From Patescibacteria group bacterium (lineage in GTDB: Bacteria; Patescibacteriota; Doudnabacteria; UBA920), in NCBI GenBank assembly GCA_023484515.1, contig JAMDAY010000001.1:64758-100725 (forward strand): a DNA stretch of 35,968 bases, in the 5' to 3' direction. Numbering within the stretch: position 1 is the first letter of the stretch; each line of letters starts with the position of its first letter. Positions 13,636-21,758 of this stretch are shown piece by piece. A program made the position numbers and the translations under genes. The notes beneath the pieces were generated by a model. The model saw only the letters and a program-made list of their open reading frames with translations. It did not search any database and was not told the DNA's origin.

Positions 13636-13655
13636 ATTCCTGCTTGCGCAGGAAT
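13636..13655. repeat. 'attcctgc-ttgc-gcaggaat' hairpin repeat in the leuS leader
   Basis: An 8-bp perfect stem lies between a TATAAT box (13622-13627) and the leuS Shine-Dalgarno site (aggaaa). This 'cctgcgcaggaatgac' type of repeat is widespread in bacterial drafts. Confidence 0.5.
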
Positions 13656-13669
13656 GACACAGGAAACCT

Positions 13670-16600
13670 ATGAACAAATACGACTCGGGGAAAATTGAAA
13701 AAAAGTGGCAAAAGTATTGGCAGCAGAAGAAAATTTTTCAGGCCAAGGATTTTTCCAAATCCGCCGGCCAACAGACTAAGAAGTACGTGCTGGTGGAATT
13801 TCCGTATCCTTCCGGCGAAGGTTTGCATATGGGGCATTTGCGGCCTTATGTGGCGGGGGATGTTTATAGCCGGTTTAAGAGGATGCAGGGGCATAATGTA
13901 ATGTATCCCATCGGCTGGGACGCGTTCGGCTTGCCCGCGGAAAATTTTGCCATAAAACACGGCGTTCATCCCAGCGTATCAACAGCTAAAAACATCAAGA
14001 ATGCCAAGCGCCAGATCCAGAGCTGGGGCTTGAGCTTTGACTGGTCACGGGAAATTAATACTACGGACCCGAACTATTACAAATGGACACAGTGGATTTT
14101 TTTGCAGTTTTTTAAAGCCGGCTTGGCTTACGAGGCCACGGGTATGATCAACTGGTGCCCCAAGGACAAGACCGGTCTGGCCAACGAGGAAGTCATAGAC
14201 GGCAAGTGCGAGCGCTGCGGATCAATAGTGGAGAAAAAAGAATTGCGCCAATGGTATTTGAAAATTACGGCTTACGCGGAAAAACTTCTGGAAGGCTTAA
14301 AAACCCTGGACTGGCCCGATCGGGTAAAAGTCCAGCAGGAAAATTGGATAGGAAAGAGCATAGGCGCGGAAATAGATTTTGCGATATCCCAACCGCGAGT
14401 CAGGCGATTTGTGATCCTGCATGGCCGCGCCAGCACATCTAAAGACAATTTTTATCCTTGGCTGAAGAAAGAATTGGAAGCTAGCGGTTTTGAAATACAG
14501 GCTCTTGACATGCCGGGGAAAGGAGAGCCGGATGACCTGGAGCAAGCGAAGTTTGTGATGAAAAATTGTATGTTAGATGAGAATACGGTTGTTATTGGGC
14601 ATTCGTTCGGCGGTGTGGTCGCTTTGCGCTTACTAGAACAGGGGATGAAATTGAATAAAGTTATCTTAGTGGCAACGCCTTTTAGCGGGAAATTTTTAGA
14701 TGGTAAGCAGCGTGTTTCCGTGTCAAAAGCAGTACAAAAAGGTTTTGATTTCGGGAAAATAAAGAATAGCTGCCAAAATTTCACCTTACTATATGGTACA
14801 AACGATCCCGTGGTACCCTTATCTGACGGTGAGGAATTTTCTCGCCTTTTAAATGTCAACTTGACTAAGATCCAAAGCAGCGGGCCACATTTTCAGTCCA
14901 AAGAGGAACCGGAGGTATTTAAGGCATGCTTGCCGTCACTCAAGGTCTTCACCACCCGTCCTGACACCATTTTCGGCGCGACGTATATGGTGGTAGCTCC
15001 GGAACATCCCATAATCAGGAATCTGGAATCAGGAATTAGGAATTATGAAGAAGTGCAAAAATACGTTGAAAAAGCCAAGAAGGAGTCGGAAATTCAAAGG
15101 ACGTCGCTGGAAAAGGAAAAGACCGGGGTGGAATTAAAAGGCATTAAGGCGGTTAATCCGGCCACGGGCGAGGAAATTCCGGTTTGGGTTGCCGACTATG
15201 TTTTGTGGGGCTACGGCACCGGCGCGATAATGGCCGTGCCCGCGCATGACGGGCGGGATTTTGAGTTTGCGAAGAAATTTGGATTACCGATTAAATCGGT
15301 CATTGAATACAACCCCTCCCCTCATAAGGGGAGGGAAATTCCCGGCAACACTGCGGAGCCTTCTCCCCTTATGAGGGGAGATGTCGCGAGTGCATCCGAA
15401 GCGACAGAGAGGTTGCAGTCAGCCGCGATTGATTACGGCATACTTATAAACTCCGGCAAGTTTACCGGCATGAAGTCCGAAGAAGCCATCCCAAAAATGG
15501 CCGCGGAATTTGGCAAATTGACTGTGCAATACAAGCTCCGCGACTGGGTGTTTAGCAGACAAAGGTATTGGGGCGAGCCTATTCCCATAATCCACTGCGA
15601 AAAGTGCGGGATTGTCCCGGTGCCGGAAAAAGATTTGCCGGTCAAATTGCCGCCTGTTAAAAAATACGAACCCACCGGCACCGGGGAGTCGCCCTTGGCC
15701 GCCATATCAAACTGGGTAAACGTAAAATGCCCCGAGTGCAAGGAACCGGCCAAGCGCGAAACCAATACCATGCCGCAATGGGCAGGGTCTTCCTGGTATT
15801 GGCTGCGTTACACTGATCCGGGCGATAAAAAAATATTTGCTGACAAAAAGAAACAAAAATACTGGACGCCGGTGGACGTGTATTTCGGCGGCATGGAACA
15901 CACGACTTTGCATTTGTTATATTCCCGGTTTTGGAATTTGTTTTTATACGACCAGGGCCTGGTTACGGCCAAGGAACCGTTTGCGCAAAGGAAGCCGCAC
16001 GGAATTGTTTTGGCCGCGGACGGCGAAAAAATGTCCAAGAGCCGCGGCAACGTGGTGAATCCCGACGATATAGTAAAATCCCAGGGCGCGGACACGCTGA
16101 GGATGTACGAAATGTTTCTGGGACCGCACGAATTGTCGGTTTCCTGGAACGACCAGGGAGTTGTAGGCATACGGAGATTTTTAGACCGGGTGTGGGTTTG
16201 GACGAATGAACAATTTAAAAATAAAAAAATAGAAAGATTGAAAGATTCGGAGAAGGTGGAGAGGGTTTTGCATAAGCTGATTAAGAAGGTTACGGAAGAT
16301 TTGGAAGAGCAGCGGTTTAACACGGCCATTGCCAGCTTTATGGAATTCCATAACGAAATTAAGCAGGAGCCGGTAAGCTTAAAAACAATCAAGACATTTT
16401 TAACTTTGCTTTACCCGTTCGCGCCGCACATAGCCGAAGAATTAAACCAGATGCTTGGAGGCAAAAAATCGTTACAGCTTGAAGCCTGGCCAAAGTACGA
16501 TCCCGCCAAAGTGGTTGAGCAAACTGCGGAAGTGGTGGTCCAGGTTAACGGCAGGGTTCGCGGCAAGGTAAGCGTGCCTGCGGGGAGCGGGGAAGACGCG

Positions 16601-16708
16601 GTTAAGGCGGAGGCCTTAAAACAGGATGCGGTAGCCAAACAAATTGCCGGCATCGGCATAAAGCGGGTAATTTACGTAAAGGATAAGTTAATTAATTTGG
16701 TTATATAA
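13670..16708 (+). CDS. leuS: Leucyl-tRNA synthetase with an inserted alpha/beta-hydrolase domain
   Basis: Charges tRNA-Leu. HIGH-type 'HMGH' is near residue 52. The KMSKS loop is at 787-791 ('KMSKSRGNVVNPDDIV'). The CP1 editing domain shows the Thr-rich 'FTTRPDTIFGATY' and 'GYGTGAIMAVPAHD'. A zinc-type 'CEKCG...CPECK' region, an anticodon-binding domain and a C-terminal tail ('VVVQVNGRVRGKV') follow. It is 1012 aa, against about 800-880 normally. The excess is residues about 241-423, a complete serine hydrolase domain between 'GAEIDFAI' and 'LKVFTTRPDT', plus about 35 residues of inserted repeat after 'VIEYN'. A degenerate 'aggaat' repeat also encodes 'RNLESGIRNYEE'. The Shine-Dalgarno 'aggaaa' precedes ATG 13670. 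The frame is continuous, so this looks like a real fusion. Confidence 0.95.
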   Translation: MNKYDSGKIEKKWQKYWQQKKIFQAKDFSKSAGQQTKKYVLVEFPYPSGEGLHMGHLRPYVAGDVYSRFKRMQGHNVMYPIGWDAFGLPAENFAIKHGVHPSVSTAKNIKNAKRQIQSWGLSFDWSREINTTDPNYYKWTQWIFLQFFKAGLAYEATGMINWCPKDKTGLANEEVIDGKCERCGSIVEKKELRQWYLKITAYAEKLLEGLKTLDWPDRVKVQQENWIGKSIGAEIDFAISQPRVRRFVILHGRASTSKDNFYPWLKKELEASGFEIQALDMPGKGEPDDLEQAKFVMKNCMLDENTVVIGHSFGGVVALRLLEQGMKLNKVILVATPFSGKFLDGKQRVSVSKAVQKGFDFGKIKNSCQNFTLLYGTNDPVVPLSDGEEFSRLLNVNLTKIQSSGPHFQSKEEPEVFKACLPSLKVFTTRPDTIFGATYMVVAPEHPIIRNLESGIRNYEEVQKYVEKAKKESEIQRTSLEKEKTGVELKGIKAVNPATGEEIPVWVADYVLWGYGTGAIMAVPAHDGRDFEFAKKFGLPIKSVIEYNPSPHKGREIPGNTAEPSPLMRGDVASASEATERLQSAAIDYGILINSGKFTGMKSEEAIPKMAAEFGKLTVQYKLRDWVFSRQRYWGEPIPIIHCEKCGIVPVPEKDLPVKLPPVKKYEPTGTGESPLAAISNWVNVKCPECKEPAKRETNTMPQWAGSSWYWLRYTDPGDKKIFADKKKQKYWTPVDVYFGGMEHTTLHLLYSRFWNLFLYDQGLVTAKEPFAQRKPHGIVLAADGEKMSKSRGNVVNPDDIVKSQGADTLRMYEMFLGPHELSVSWNDQGVVGIRRFLDRVWVWTNEQFKNKKIERLKDSEKVERVLHKLIKKVTEDLEEQRFNTAIASFMEFHNEIKQEPVSLKTIKTFLTLLYPFAPHIAEELNQMLGGKKSLQLEAWPKYDPAKVVEQTAEVVVQVNGRVRGKVSVPAGSGEDAVKAEALKQDAVAKQIAGIGIKRVIYVKDKLINLVI
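14390..14938 (+). other. RBBP9/YdeN-like serine hydrolase domain embedded in LeuRS
   Basis: About 183 codons, the size of a free-standing RBBP9/YdeN protein. Landmarks in order: first strand and oxyanion region 'FVILHGRAST', helix 'WLKKELEASGF', 'ALDMPGKGEP', nucleophile elbow 'GHSFGG' (Ser312 of LeuRS), 'KVILVATPFSG', acid 'YGTNDPVVP' (Asp379) and base 'SGPHFQ' (His407). The Ser-Asp-His triad appears intact. The domain is inserted at the tip of the beta hairpin that leads from the catalytic core into the CP1 editing domain. Substrate unknown; an editing-related or structural role is speculation. Confidence 0.85.
15310..15415 (-). repeat. In-frame inserted repeat, 'CAACC...GGTTG' family, copy 3 (in leuS)
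   Basis: Ends 'caacccctcccc' and 'gacagagaggttg'. It contains 'ggagccttctccccttatgaggggagatgtcgc' and the hairpin 'gtcgcgagtgcatccgaagcgac' with conserved loop. It encodes 'NPSPHKGREIPGN...' in frame within the editing domain. Confidence 0.78.
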
Positions 16709-16755
16709 ACCGCTGAAAAAGCGCTGATATTTACGCTGAGCAAACGCTAATAAGC

Positions 16756-16935
16756 AATGAAGACGCCCTTCCGGGAAAAACAGGCTTAAGATTATTAGAT
16801 ACTGACCATTATCAAATCAAACTTATTGATCTCCGCAAAATCAGTTGAACAAATTTCGGCTTACTGATAACAAAAATTATTCAAGATAATATGCGGGCTT
16901 CAATAGTAGGCTGGTCCCGGAAGGGCGTCTTCATT
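16756..16935. mobile_element. 180-bp non-coding element with 21-bp perfect inverted ends
   Basis: 'aatgaagacgcccttccggga' at the left and its exact reverse complement at the right flank 138 bp of AT-rich DNA without an ORF. This fits a MITE or a long-range RNA stem. No clear target duplication is seen (left flank 'taagc', right flank 'tagac'). Confidence 0.6.
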
Positions 16936-16950
16936 TAGACCCGCATATAC

Positions 16951-16994
16951 GGCAATTTCGCAATATTCGCATATTGTTTCGCGTAATTCGCATT
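16951..16994 (+). repeat. Degenerate 'attcgca' repeat abutting the tsaC start
   Basis: Four to five imperfect units ('tttcgcaatattcgcatattgtttcgcg...') run directly into ATG 16995. There is no Shine-Dalgarno site. Confidence 0.6.
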
Positions 16995-17654
16995 ATGTTG
17001 ATAATTGATTACCAAAAGAAATATCATATCCAAACAATCAAGTCCTGCGTAAAAGCGCTAAAGCAGGGAAAAACAATTGCTTATCCCACGGACACTTCGT
17101 ATGGCTTGGCGGCGGACGCGACAAATTTAAAAGCCATAAAGATACTGTATAAAATTAAAGAGCGCGGGTTTAAACAGCCGATTCATGTAGTGGTGCCGTC
17201 AGTAGCGTATGCAAAAAAGATCACGGCGTGGAATTCGGTAGCCGTAAAATTAGCCCGTAAGTTTTGGCCTGGTCCGCTGACGTTAGTGTTAGGGCTAAGG
17301 GCTAAGCGTAAAGGGCTAAGGGTTTTGTCGGCCGGAACCGGTTTTATTGGCCTGCGCTGTCCGAAAAACAACATCGCTTTGGACTTGGCAAAATATTTTA
17401 AGCGCTCCATTACCGCTACTAGCGCCAACCCTTCCGCCCATATTTCCGGAGGTTTTGACAGTTTTTCAGCCAGTGATGTAATTAAGCAATTTGAAAATAA
17501 AAAATGTCAGCCTGATATTATAATCAACGCCGGCCGGCTGCCCAAACACAAGCCTTCCACGCTAGTCAAAATTGACGGAAATCAAATTACAATATTGCGC
17601 CAAGGCCCGGTTAGCGAGAAACAAATTAGAATAGCGCTAAAGGCTAAGCGCTAA
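16995..17654 (+). CDS. tsaC: Threonylcarbamoyl-AMP synthase (TsaC/YrdC/Sua5)
   Basis: Makes threonylcarbamoyl-adenylate, the first step of t6A37 modification of ANN-decoding tRNAs. Motifs: 'KQGKTIAYPTDTSYGLAADA' at the N-terminus, 'KERGFKQPIHVVV', 'FWPGPLTLVL', 'GLRCPKN' and 'ATSANPSAHISGG'. The product is 219 aa; the YrdC domain is complete and no Sua5 C-terminal domain is present. ATG 16995 was used because the track's upstream ATG at 16974 lies in repeat DNA. The segment 'GLRAKRKGLRV' and the C-terminal 'ALKAKR' are encoded by 'gctaaggg'/'gcgctaaag' repeats. The next gene starts 17 nt later. Confidence 0.92.
   Translation: MLIIDYQKKYHIQTIKSCVKALKQGKTIAYPTDTSYGLAADATNLKAIKILYKIKERGFKQPIHVVVPSVAYAKKITAWNSVAVKLARKFWPGPLTLVLGLRAKRKGLRVLSAGTGFIGLRCPKNNIALDLAKYFKRSITATSANPSAHISGGFDSFSASDVIKQFENKKCQPDIIINAGRLPKHKPSTLVKIDGNQITILRQGPVSEKQIRIALKAKR
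17285..17325 (+). repeat. Degenerate 'gggctaa' repeat inside tsaC
   Basis: 'tagggctaagggctaagcg...gggctaaggg' encodes 'GLRAKRKGLRV'. The same motif recurs at the 3' end of tsaC and around 18015. Confidence 0.55.
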
Positions 17655-17664
17655 AGGCTAAAAG
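17632..17664 (+). repeat. 'gcgctaaaggcta' direct repeat at the tsaC end and S23 gene start
   Basis: Two copies of 'gcgctaaaggcta' span the tsaC stop and lead into 'aaaggaaagcg' and the next ATG. Confidence 0.6.
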
Positions 17665-17671
17665 GAAAGCG

Positions 17672-18025
17672 ATGCAAACAAAAACTTACAAAGATCTGAT
17701 AGTTTGGCAAAAAGGGATGGAATTGGTTAAGGAAGTATATTGTTTGGCTAAATTAATGCCAAAAATGGAAACATATATCCTAATTTCGCAAATGCTTAGG
17801 GCAGCAATTTCTATTGTCTCAAATATCGCAGAAGGCTATAAGCGTAACCATAGGAATGAGTTTAGGCAGTTTTTGGGATTGGCAAATGGTTCCGCAGGAG
17901 AATTAGAGACGCAAATTTTAATTGCAAAAGAAGAATATAAACAAATAGATTTTAGCAGGGCTGAAAGTTTAGTCATCGAAGTTCAAAAAATCCTCCACTC
18001 CATGATATTAAAGATGCAGTCTTAG
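17672..18025 (+). CDS. Four-helix-bundle protein (23S rRNA intervening-sequence/S23 type)
   Basis: A 117-aa all-helical protein with the S23 family landmarks 'YKDLIVWQKGMELVKEVY', 'QMLRAAISIVSNIAEGYKRN', 'EFRQFLGLANGSAGELETQI' and 'LVIEVQKILHSMI'. The family was first found in 23S rRNA intervening sequences and also includes diversity-generating-retroelement accessory (Avd-like) proteins. In CPR genomes free-standing copies are common and of unknown function. No rRNA or reverse transcriptase is nearby. 'aaaggaaagcg' before ATG 17672 gives a fair Shine-Dalgarno site. Confidence 0.85.
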   Translation: MQTKTYKDLIVWQKGMELVKEVYCLAKLMPKMETYILISQMLRAAISIVSNIAEGYKRNHRNEFRQFLGLANGSAGELETQILIAKEEYKQIDFSRAESLVIEVQKILHSMILKMQS

Positions 18026-18050
18026 CCTTTAGCCTTAAACGCTTAGCTCT

Positions 18051-19199
18051 ATGTTACTCAACTTCCACATTCCCCATTACTTCACCAGGCAAGTGCGCGA
18101 AGAAATAGGGGAGCTGTATGCCGCTTCCGCCATTTCCAATTTGGCCCTTTCAGTGGTAATGCTGTTTGAGCCGATTTTTTTGTACAGCGTGCTGCATTTT
18201 AGCGTGCCCAAAGTGCTGGCGTTTATGGCGGTGGTTTACCTTGTTTATATTTTTGCCATTCCCATGGGCGGCTGGTTTGCCAGCGTTTACGGCTACCGCC
18301 ATTCCATTGCCATTTCCATTCCTTTTCAGGTGCTGTATTGGCTGCTGTTGGTATATTCTTCCAGTTATCCGCATTTGGCGTTCGTGGCCGCGGCCATGTT
18401 CGGCCTGCAAAAAACTTTTTACTGGCCGGGGTTCCATTCGGTTATTGCGCGTTACGCCGAAGCCGAACAGATGGGCCGGGAGTTCGGCGTGGTTTATTCC
18501 ATTATCAATATGGTTAATACGCTGGGGCCGCTGCTGGGCGGGTTGCTGGCGCAGCGCTATGGCCTTTACGCCTCGTTCGTGCTGGCCTCGGTCGCTTACT
18601 GCTGCAGCGCCATCCCTTTATTTTCCACAAAAGAAATTTTTACGCCCAAAGTTTACCATTTCCGCGATACCTGGCAGCTTTACAAGGACTATCCGAAAAA
18701 ATTTATGGGCTATTTGGGATTTGGCGAAGAACTGCTGCTTTTAACCGTTTGGCCGATTTTTATTTACATTGTAGTTAAGGATTATAGTGGAACCGGCTTG
18801 CTGGCTACTTCGGCCAGCATTGTCGCGGCCGGCCTGTCCTTAGTGCTTGGCAAGGTCGCGGACGTATACACCAAGCGGGTGTTAATTAAAATTGGGGCGT
18901 TTTTCAGCTCGCTAGTTTGGCTGGCCAGGCTGGTAATAACCAATGTCTGGAACACCTTTGCCATAGATACGCTGTCGCGGGCCAGCAAAGAAGTTTCTTT
19001 TATCCCCATTTCCGCCGTAACCTATCTTCGCGCCGAAGCCACGCATGTCATACCTTACGCCGTGTTTTTCGAGCAAAGCCTGGCCGTGGGAAAATTGTCA
19101 GCCTGCCTTTTGGGCATTCTCCTTTTTAGCCTGACCGGCAGTTTTATGGTATTATTCATATTAGCAGCGGGGTATAGCTTGCTGTATATGTATATTTGA
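18051..19199 (+). CDS. Major facilitator superfamily transporter
   Basis: A 382-aa polytopic protein with about 10-12 hydrophobic segments, slightly shorter than the usual 400. Features: an MFS-like cytoplasmic loop after the second helix ('FAIPMGGWFASVYGYRHSIAIS'), 'GREFGVVYSIINMVNTLGPLLGG' in helix 5, and a second half starting 'KKFMGYLGFGEELLLLTVWPIFI'. The substrate is not predictable. It starts after a TTAGCC-rich degenerate repeat that replaces the Shine-Dalgarno site. Spacing to neighbours is small (25 and 35 nt). Confidence 0.88.
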   Translation: MLLNFHIPHYFTRQVREEIGELYAASAISNLALSVVMLFEPIFLYSVLHFSVPKVLAFMAVVYLVYIFAIPMGGWFASVYGYRHSIAISIPFQVLYWLLLVYSSSYPHLAFVAAAMFGLQKTFYWPGFHSVIARYAEAEQMGREFGVVYSIINMVNTLGPLLGGLLAQRYGLYASFVLASVAYCCSAIPLFSTKEIFTPKVYHFRDTWQLYKDYPKKFMGYLGFGEELLLLTVWPIFIYIVVKDYSGTGLLATSASIVAAGLSLVLGKVADVYTKRVLIKIGAFFSSLVWLARLVITNVWNTFAIDTLSRASKEVSFIPISAVTYLRAEATHVIPYAVFFEQSLAVGKLSACLLGILLFSLTGSFMVLFILAAGYSLLYMYI

Positions 19200-19234
19200 T
19201 AAGGTTTTAGGTGTTAGCTTTTAGGTTTTAGAGT

Positions 19235-19660
19235 ATGCAAGAAATAGATCAAAAGAAAATGGTTTTGGATTTTATCAAAAGCCAAAAGTTGGCAACTTTG
19301 GCAACGGTTGGCGCAGACGGAAACCCCGAAGCGGCAACGGTGGCAATTTCGGAAACAAATGATCTAAGTTTAGTTTTTGGTTGCTATGCCACTGCCAGAA
19401 AGTATCAAAACTTGATTAGCAATCAAAATGTTGCCGTGGTATTTAGCCAGGATAAAATATCAGTGCAATATGAAGGCAAAGTAAAAGAGGTGGTGGGAGA
19501 AGAGACAAAAAGATTACAGGATATACATATTGCCAAACATGCCGACTCGGCCAAGCATTCAAGTCATCCGGCGGAAAAGTATTTTATTGTTACCCCCGTT
19601 TGGATCCGTTACATGAACCATTCAACCAAGCCGGATTTGGAGTTTGAAATAAAGTTTTAA
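19235..19660 (+). CDS. Pyridoxamine 5'-phosphate oxidase-fold (PPOX/FMN-binding) protein
   Basis: A 141-aa split-barrel protein. 'KSQKLATLATVGADGNPEAATVAI' is the typical first beta hairpin, followed by 'ATARKYQNLISNQNVAVVF' and a C-terminal 'FIVTPVWIRYMNHS'. Such proteins bind FMN, F420 or haem and act as small redox enzymes; the true PNPOx substrate residues are not evident, so only the fold is assigned. It is preceded by 'ttttaggtgttagcttttaggttttagag', a degenerate repeat ending at the start codon. Confidence 0.85.
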   Translation: MQEIDQKKMVLDFIKSQKLATLATVGADGNPEAATVAISETNDLSLVFGCYATARKYQNLISNQNVAVVFSQDKISVQYEGKVKEVVGEETKRLQDIHIAKHADSAKHSSHPAEKYFIVTPVWIRYMNHSTKPDLEFEIKF

Positions 19661-19767
19661 TTTTAATGTTATGCAAAAATTTAAACTGCAAATTAAATAC
19701 CAGGAATTTGAATCTGTGATTGCAGTAATCTTTTTAATTTTCAATTATTAAATCTTTCAATTTGTTT

Positions 19768-21018
19768 ATGAACTATCAAAACATAAAAGAACAAGACCGG
19801 CAGATTTACGAAATCATCAAGCGCGAAGAACAGCGGCAGAAAGAGGGGATAGAACTAATTGCCAGCGAAAATTATGTGTCTAAGGCGGTGTTGGAAGCCA
19901 TGGGTTCGGTTTTGACCAATAAATATAGCGAAGGTTACCCGGGAAAAAGATATTACGGCGGCAACGAGATTATTGACCAGGCAGAGGGGTTAGCTATTGA
20001 GCGGGCCAAGGAACTATTTGGCGCGGAACACGTTAATGTCCAGCCTCTTTCGGGATCTCCGGCCAACTTGGCGGTGTATATGGCCTTGTTAAACCCCGGC
20101 GACAAGGTTTTGGGTTTTTCCCTGGACCAGGGCGGCCACTTGTCGCACGGCCATCCTTTAAACTTTAGCGGCAAGCTTTATACCATTATCCCTTACTTTG
20201 CCAAAAAAGACACGGAAATTATTGACATGGACGAGGTGGAAGAAATAGCGCTCCGGGAAAAGCCGAAAATGATTTTAGCCGGCTTTAGCGCTTATTCGCG
20301 TTCCATGGATTGGAAGCGGTTTAAGGAGATTGCGGACAAAATTGGAGCATTCACTTTTGCCGATATCGCGCATGTTGCGGGTTTGATCGCGGGCAAACAA
20401 CTGGAATCGCCGGTTCCGTATTTTGACGTGGTCTCCACTACCACGCACAAGACCCTGCGCGGCCCGCGCGGGGCAATGATAATGTGCAAGGAAAAGTTTG
20501 CCAAGGACATAGACAAGGCCGTGTTCCCGGGCGTGCAGGGCGGGCCGCATGACCATATTAACGCGGCCAAAGCCGTAGCTTACGGGGAAGCCTTAAGGCC
20601 GGAATTCCGGGAATACGCGGCGCAGATCATTAAAAACGCCAAAGCCTTATCATCAGCATTACAAAATAAGGGCTACCGCATTGTTTCCGGAGGCACGGAC
20701 AACCACTTGATGCTGGTAGACATGTTCGGCAGCAAGCAAATCACGGGCAAGGAAGCGGAAAAGGCTTTGGAAAAAGTGGGTATTTCCATTAACAAGAATA
20801 TGATTCCTTACGATCCGCGCAAGCCCATGGATCCCTCCGGTGTCCGCTTAGGCACCCCGGCCGTTACCACCAGGGGAATGAAGGAAGCGGATATGGAAAC
20901 CGTGGCCGAGCTGATGGATGCTGCGCTCATAAACCGCGCCGACGAATCCAAGCTCGCCGAAATCAAGCAGCAAGTAAAGGAGTTTTCCTTAAAATTCCCA
21001 GTACCGGGAATCGAGTAA
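19768..21018 (+). CDS. glyA: Serine hydroxymethyltransferase
   Basis: A PLP enzyme interconverting serine and glycine while loading one-carbon units onto tetrahydrofolate. '[10 protein letters not shown]', '[18 protein letters not shown]' and the PLP-lysine segment '[15 protein letters not shown]' (Schiff-base Lys) are intact, as is '[14 protein letters not shown]'. The 416-aa length is standard. ATG 19768 was used; the track begins at TTG 19762, two codons earlier. No Shine-Dalgarno site; an AT-rich 'tttcaatt' repeat abuts the start. It would supply 10-formyl-THF precursors for PurH in the same window and for initiator tRNA formylation. Confidence 0.96.
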   Translation: MNYQNIKEQDRQIYEIIKREEQRQKEGIELIASENYVSKAVLEAMGSVLTNKYSEGYPGKRYYGGNEIIDQAEGLAIERAKELFGAEHVNVQPLSGSPANLAVYMALLNPGDKVLGFSLDQGGHLSHGHPLNFSGKLYTIIPYFAKKDTEIIDMDEVEEIALREKPKMILAGFSAYSRSMDWKRFKEIADKIGAFTFADIAHVAGLIAGKQLESPVPYFDVVSTTTHKTLRGPRGAMIMCKEKFAKDIDKAVFPGVQGGPHDHINAAKAVAYGEALRPEFREYAAQIIKNAKALSSALQNKGYRIVSGGTDNHLMLVDMFGSKQITGKEAEKALEKVGISINKNMIPYDPRKPMDPSGVRLGTPAVTTRGMKEADMETVAELMDAALINRADESKLAEIKQQVKEFSLKFPVPGIE

Positions 21019-21029
21019 AATTAATGGAT

Positions 21030-21063
21030 ACTATAATAACGCGCGCCCGCGCGTTATTATAGT
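21030..21063. terminator. Perfect 15-bp hairpin after glyA
   Basis: 'actataataacgcgc' / 'gcgcgttattatagt' with a 4-nt loop lies 11 nt after the glyA stop. No T-run follows. The stem itself contains TATAAT on both strands, so it could also be a dispersed palindrome. Confidence 0.5.
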
Positions 21064-21072
21064 AAAAGCAAT

Positions 21073-21687
21073 ATGCTGACTGATATTATTATTTTACCTC
21101 CGAAAAGGTTGAGGAATTTGGTGGGGCGGAGATTAAGGCAAGCCACCAAAGCCTTAAACTATTATTATTTGGTTGATAATCGAAAGTTGGTACCCCATCT
21201 TAGTTTGTTGCATTTAAGGATAAGTAAAAATAGGCTGGCGCTGTTGGAAAAGGTAATTTCCAATATTGCGTCAAAACATCGGATCTTTCACATTAGATCC
21301 ATAAAAGTCGGGCTTTACTCTCACAATGCGACGGTGCTGAATTTGTTTTTTTCTAAAGCTTCAGCACTGAAGAAATTGAATACCGAGATTGTTCAGAAAT
21401 GCAGTAAGCTTAGGACAGGTAATTTATTTTGGTGGAAAGACTTGCATAAGTTCAGTAAGCAAGATAGGAAATACATATATAAATACGGAACTACCTGGAG
21501 CGTGGAGAAAAATTTTAAACCGCATTTCACGCTGGGCAGAATGGCGTCGGAAAAATCCACCCAAACTGCCTTAGACAGGATCAAGGATTTGGAAGTAGAT
21601 TTTGTGGCCGATACAGTAGCCTTGGCTGCGATAAATAATAACGGGCAGGTGACTAAGGTTTTAAAAACTTTCAAATTAAAAAGTTGA
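21073..21687 (+). CDS. 2H phosphoesterase superfamily protein (2'-5' RNA ligase-like)
   Basis: The two catalytic HxT/S motifs that define the 2H fold are present: 'PHLSLLHLRI' near residue 41 and 'PHFTLGRM' near residue 152. The 204-aa length fits. Members hydrolyse 2'-5' or cyclic phosphodiester bonds in RNA or nucleotides; LigT-type enzymes also ligate tRNA halves in vitro. The natural substrate here is unknown. It lies between the glyA hairpin and a hairpin repeat. Confidence 0.8.
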   Translation: MLTDIIILPPKRLRNLVGRRLRQATKALNYYYLVDNRKLVPHLSLLHLRISKNRLALLEKVISNIASKHRIFHIRSIKVGLYSHNATVLNLFFSKASALKKLNTEIVQKCSKLRTGNLFWWKDLHKFSKQDRKYIYKYGTTWSVEKNFKPHFTLGRMASEKSTQTALDRIKDLEVDFVADTVALAAINNNGQVTKVLKTFKLKS

Positions 21688-21723
21688 ACATTTCTCCAAT
21701 GCTCCATTGCATTAGAGAAATGT
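21688..21723. repeat. Hairpin repeat, 'catttctcc...gagaaatg' family, copy at uppP
   Basis: A 15-bp imperfect stem, 'acatttctccaatgc' / 'gcattagagaaatgt', with loop 'tccatt'. Related in layout to 29891 and 35234. Confidence 0.6.
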
Positions 21724-21758
21724 CAGTTTAGGAAAAAATCTTAATTCTTATATCTTAT

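Noticed and set aside
12325-13669. CRISPR array suggested by repeated short units
   Set aside because: Repeats are 6-10 nt, imperfect and without unique spacers of even length; no cas genes are in the window.
13670-16708. Frameshift or assembly chimera in leuS explaining the hydrolase segment
   Set aside because: The frame is continuous at both joints, LeuRS motifs resume in order, and the inserted domain is complete with catalytic residues, which argues for a genuine fusion, though reads should be checked.
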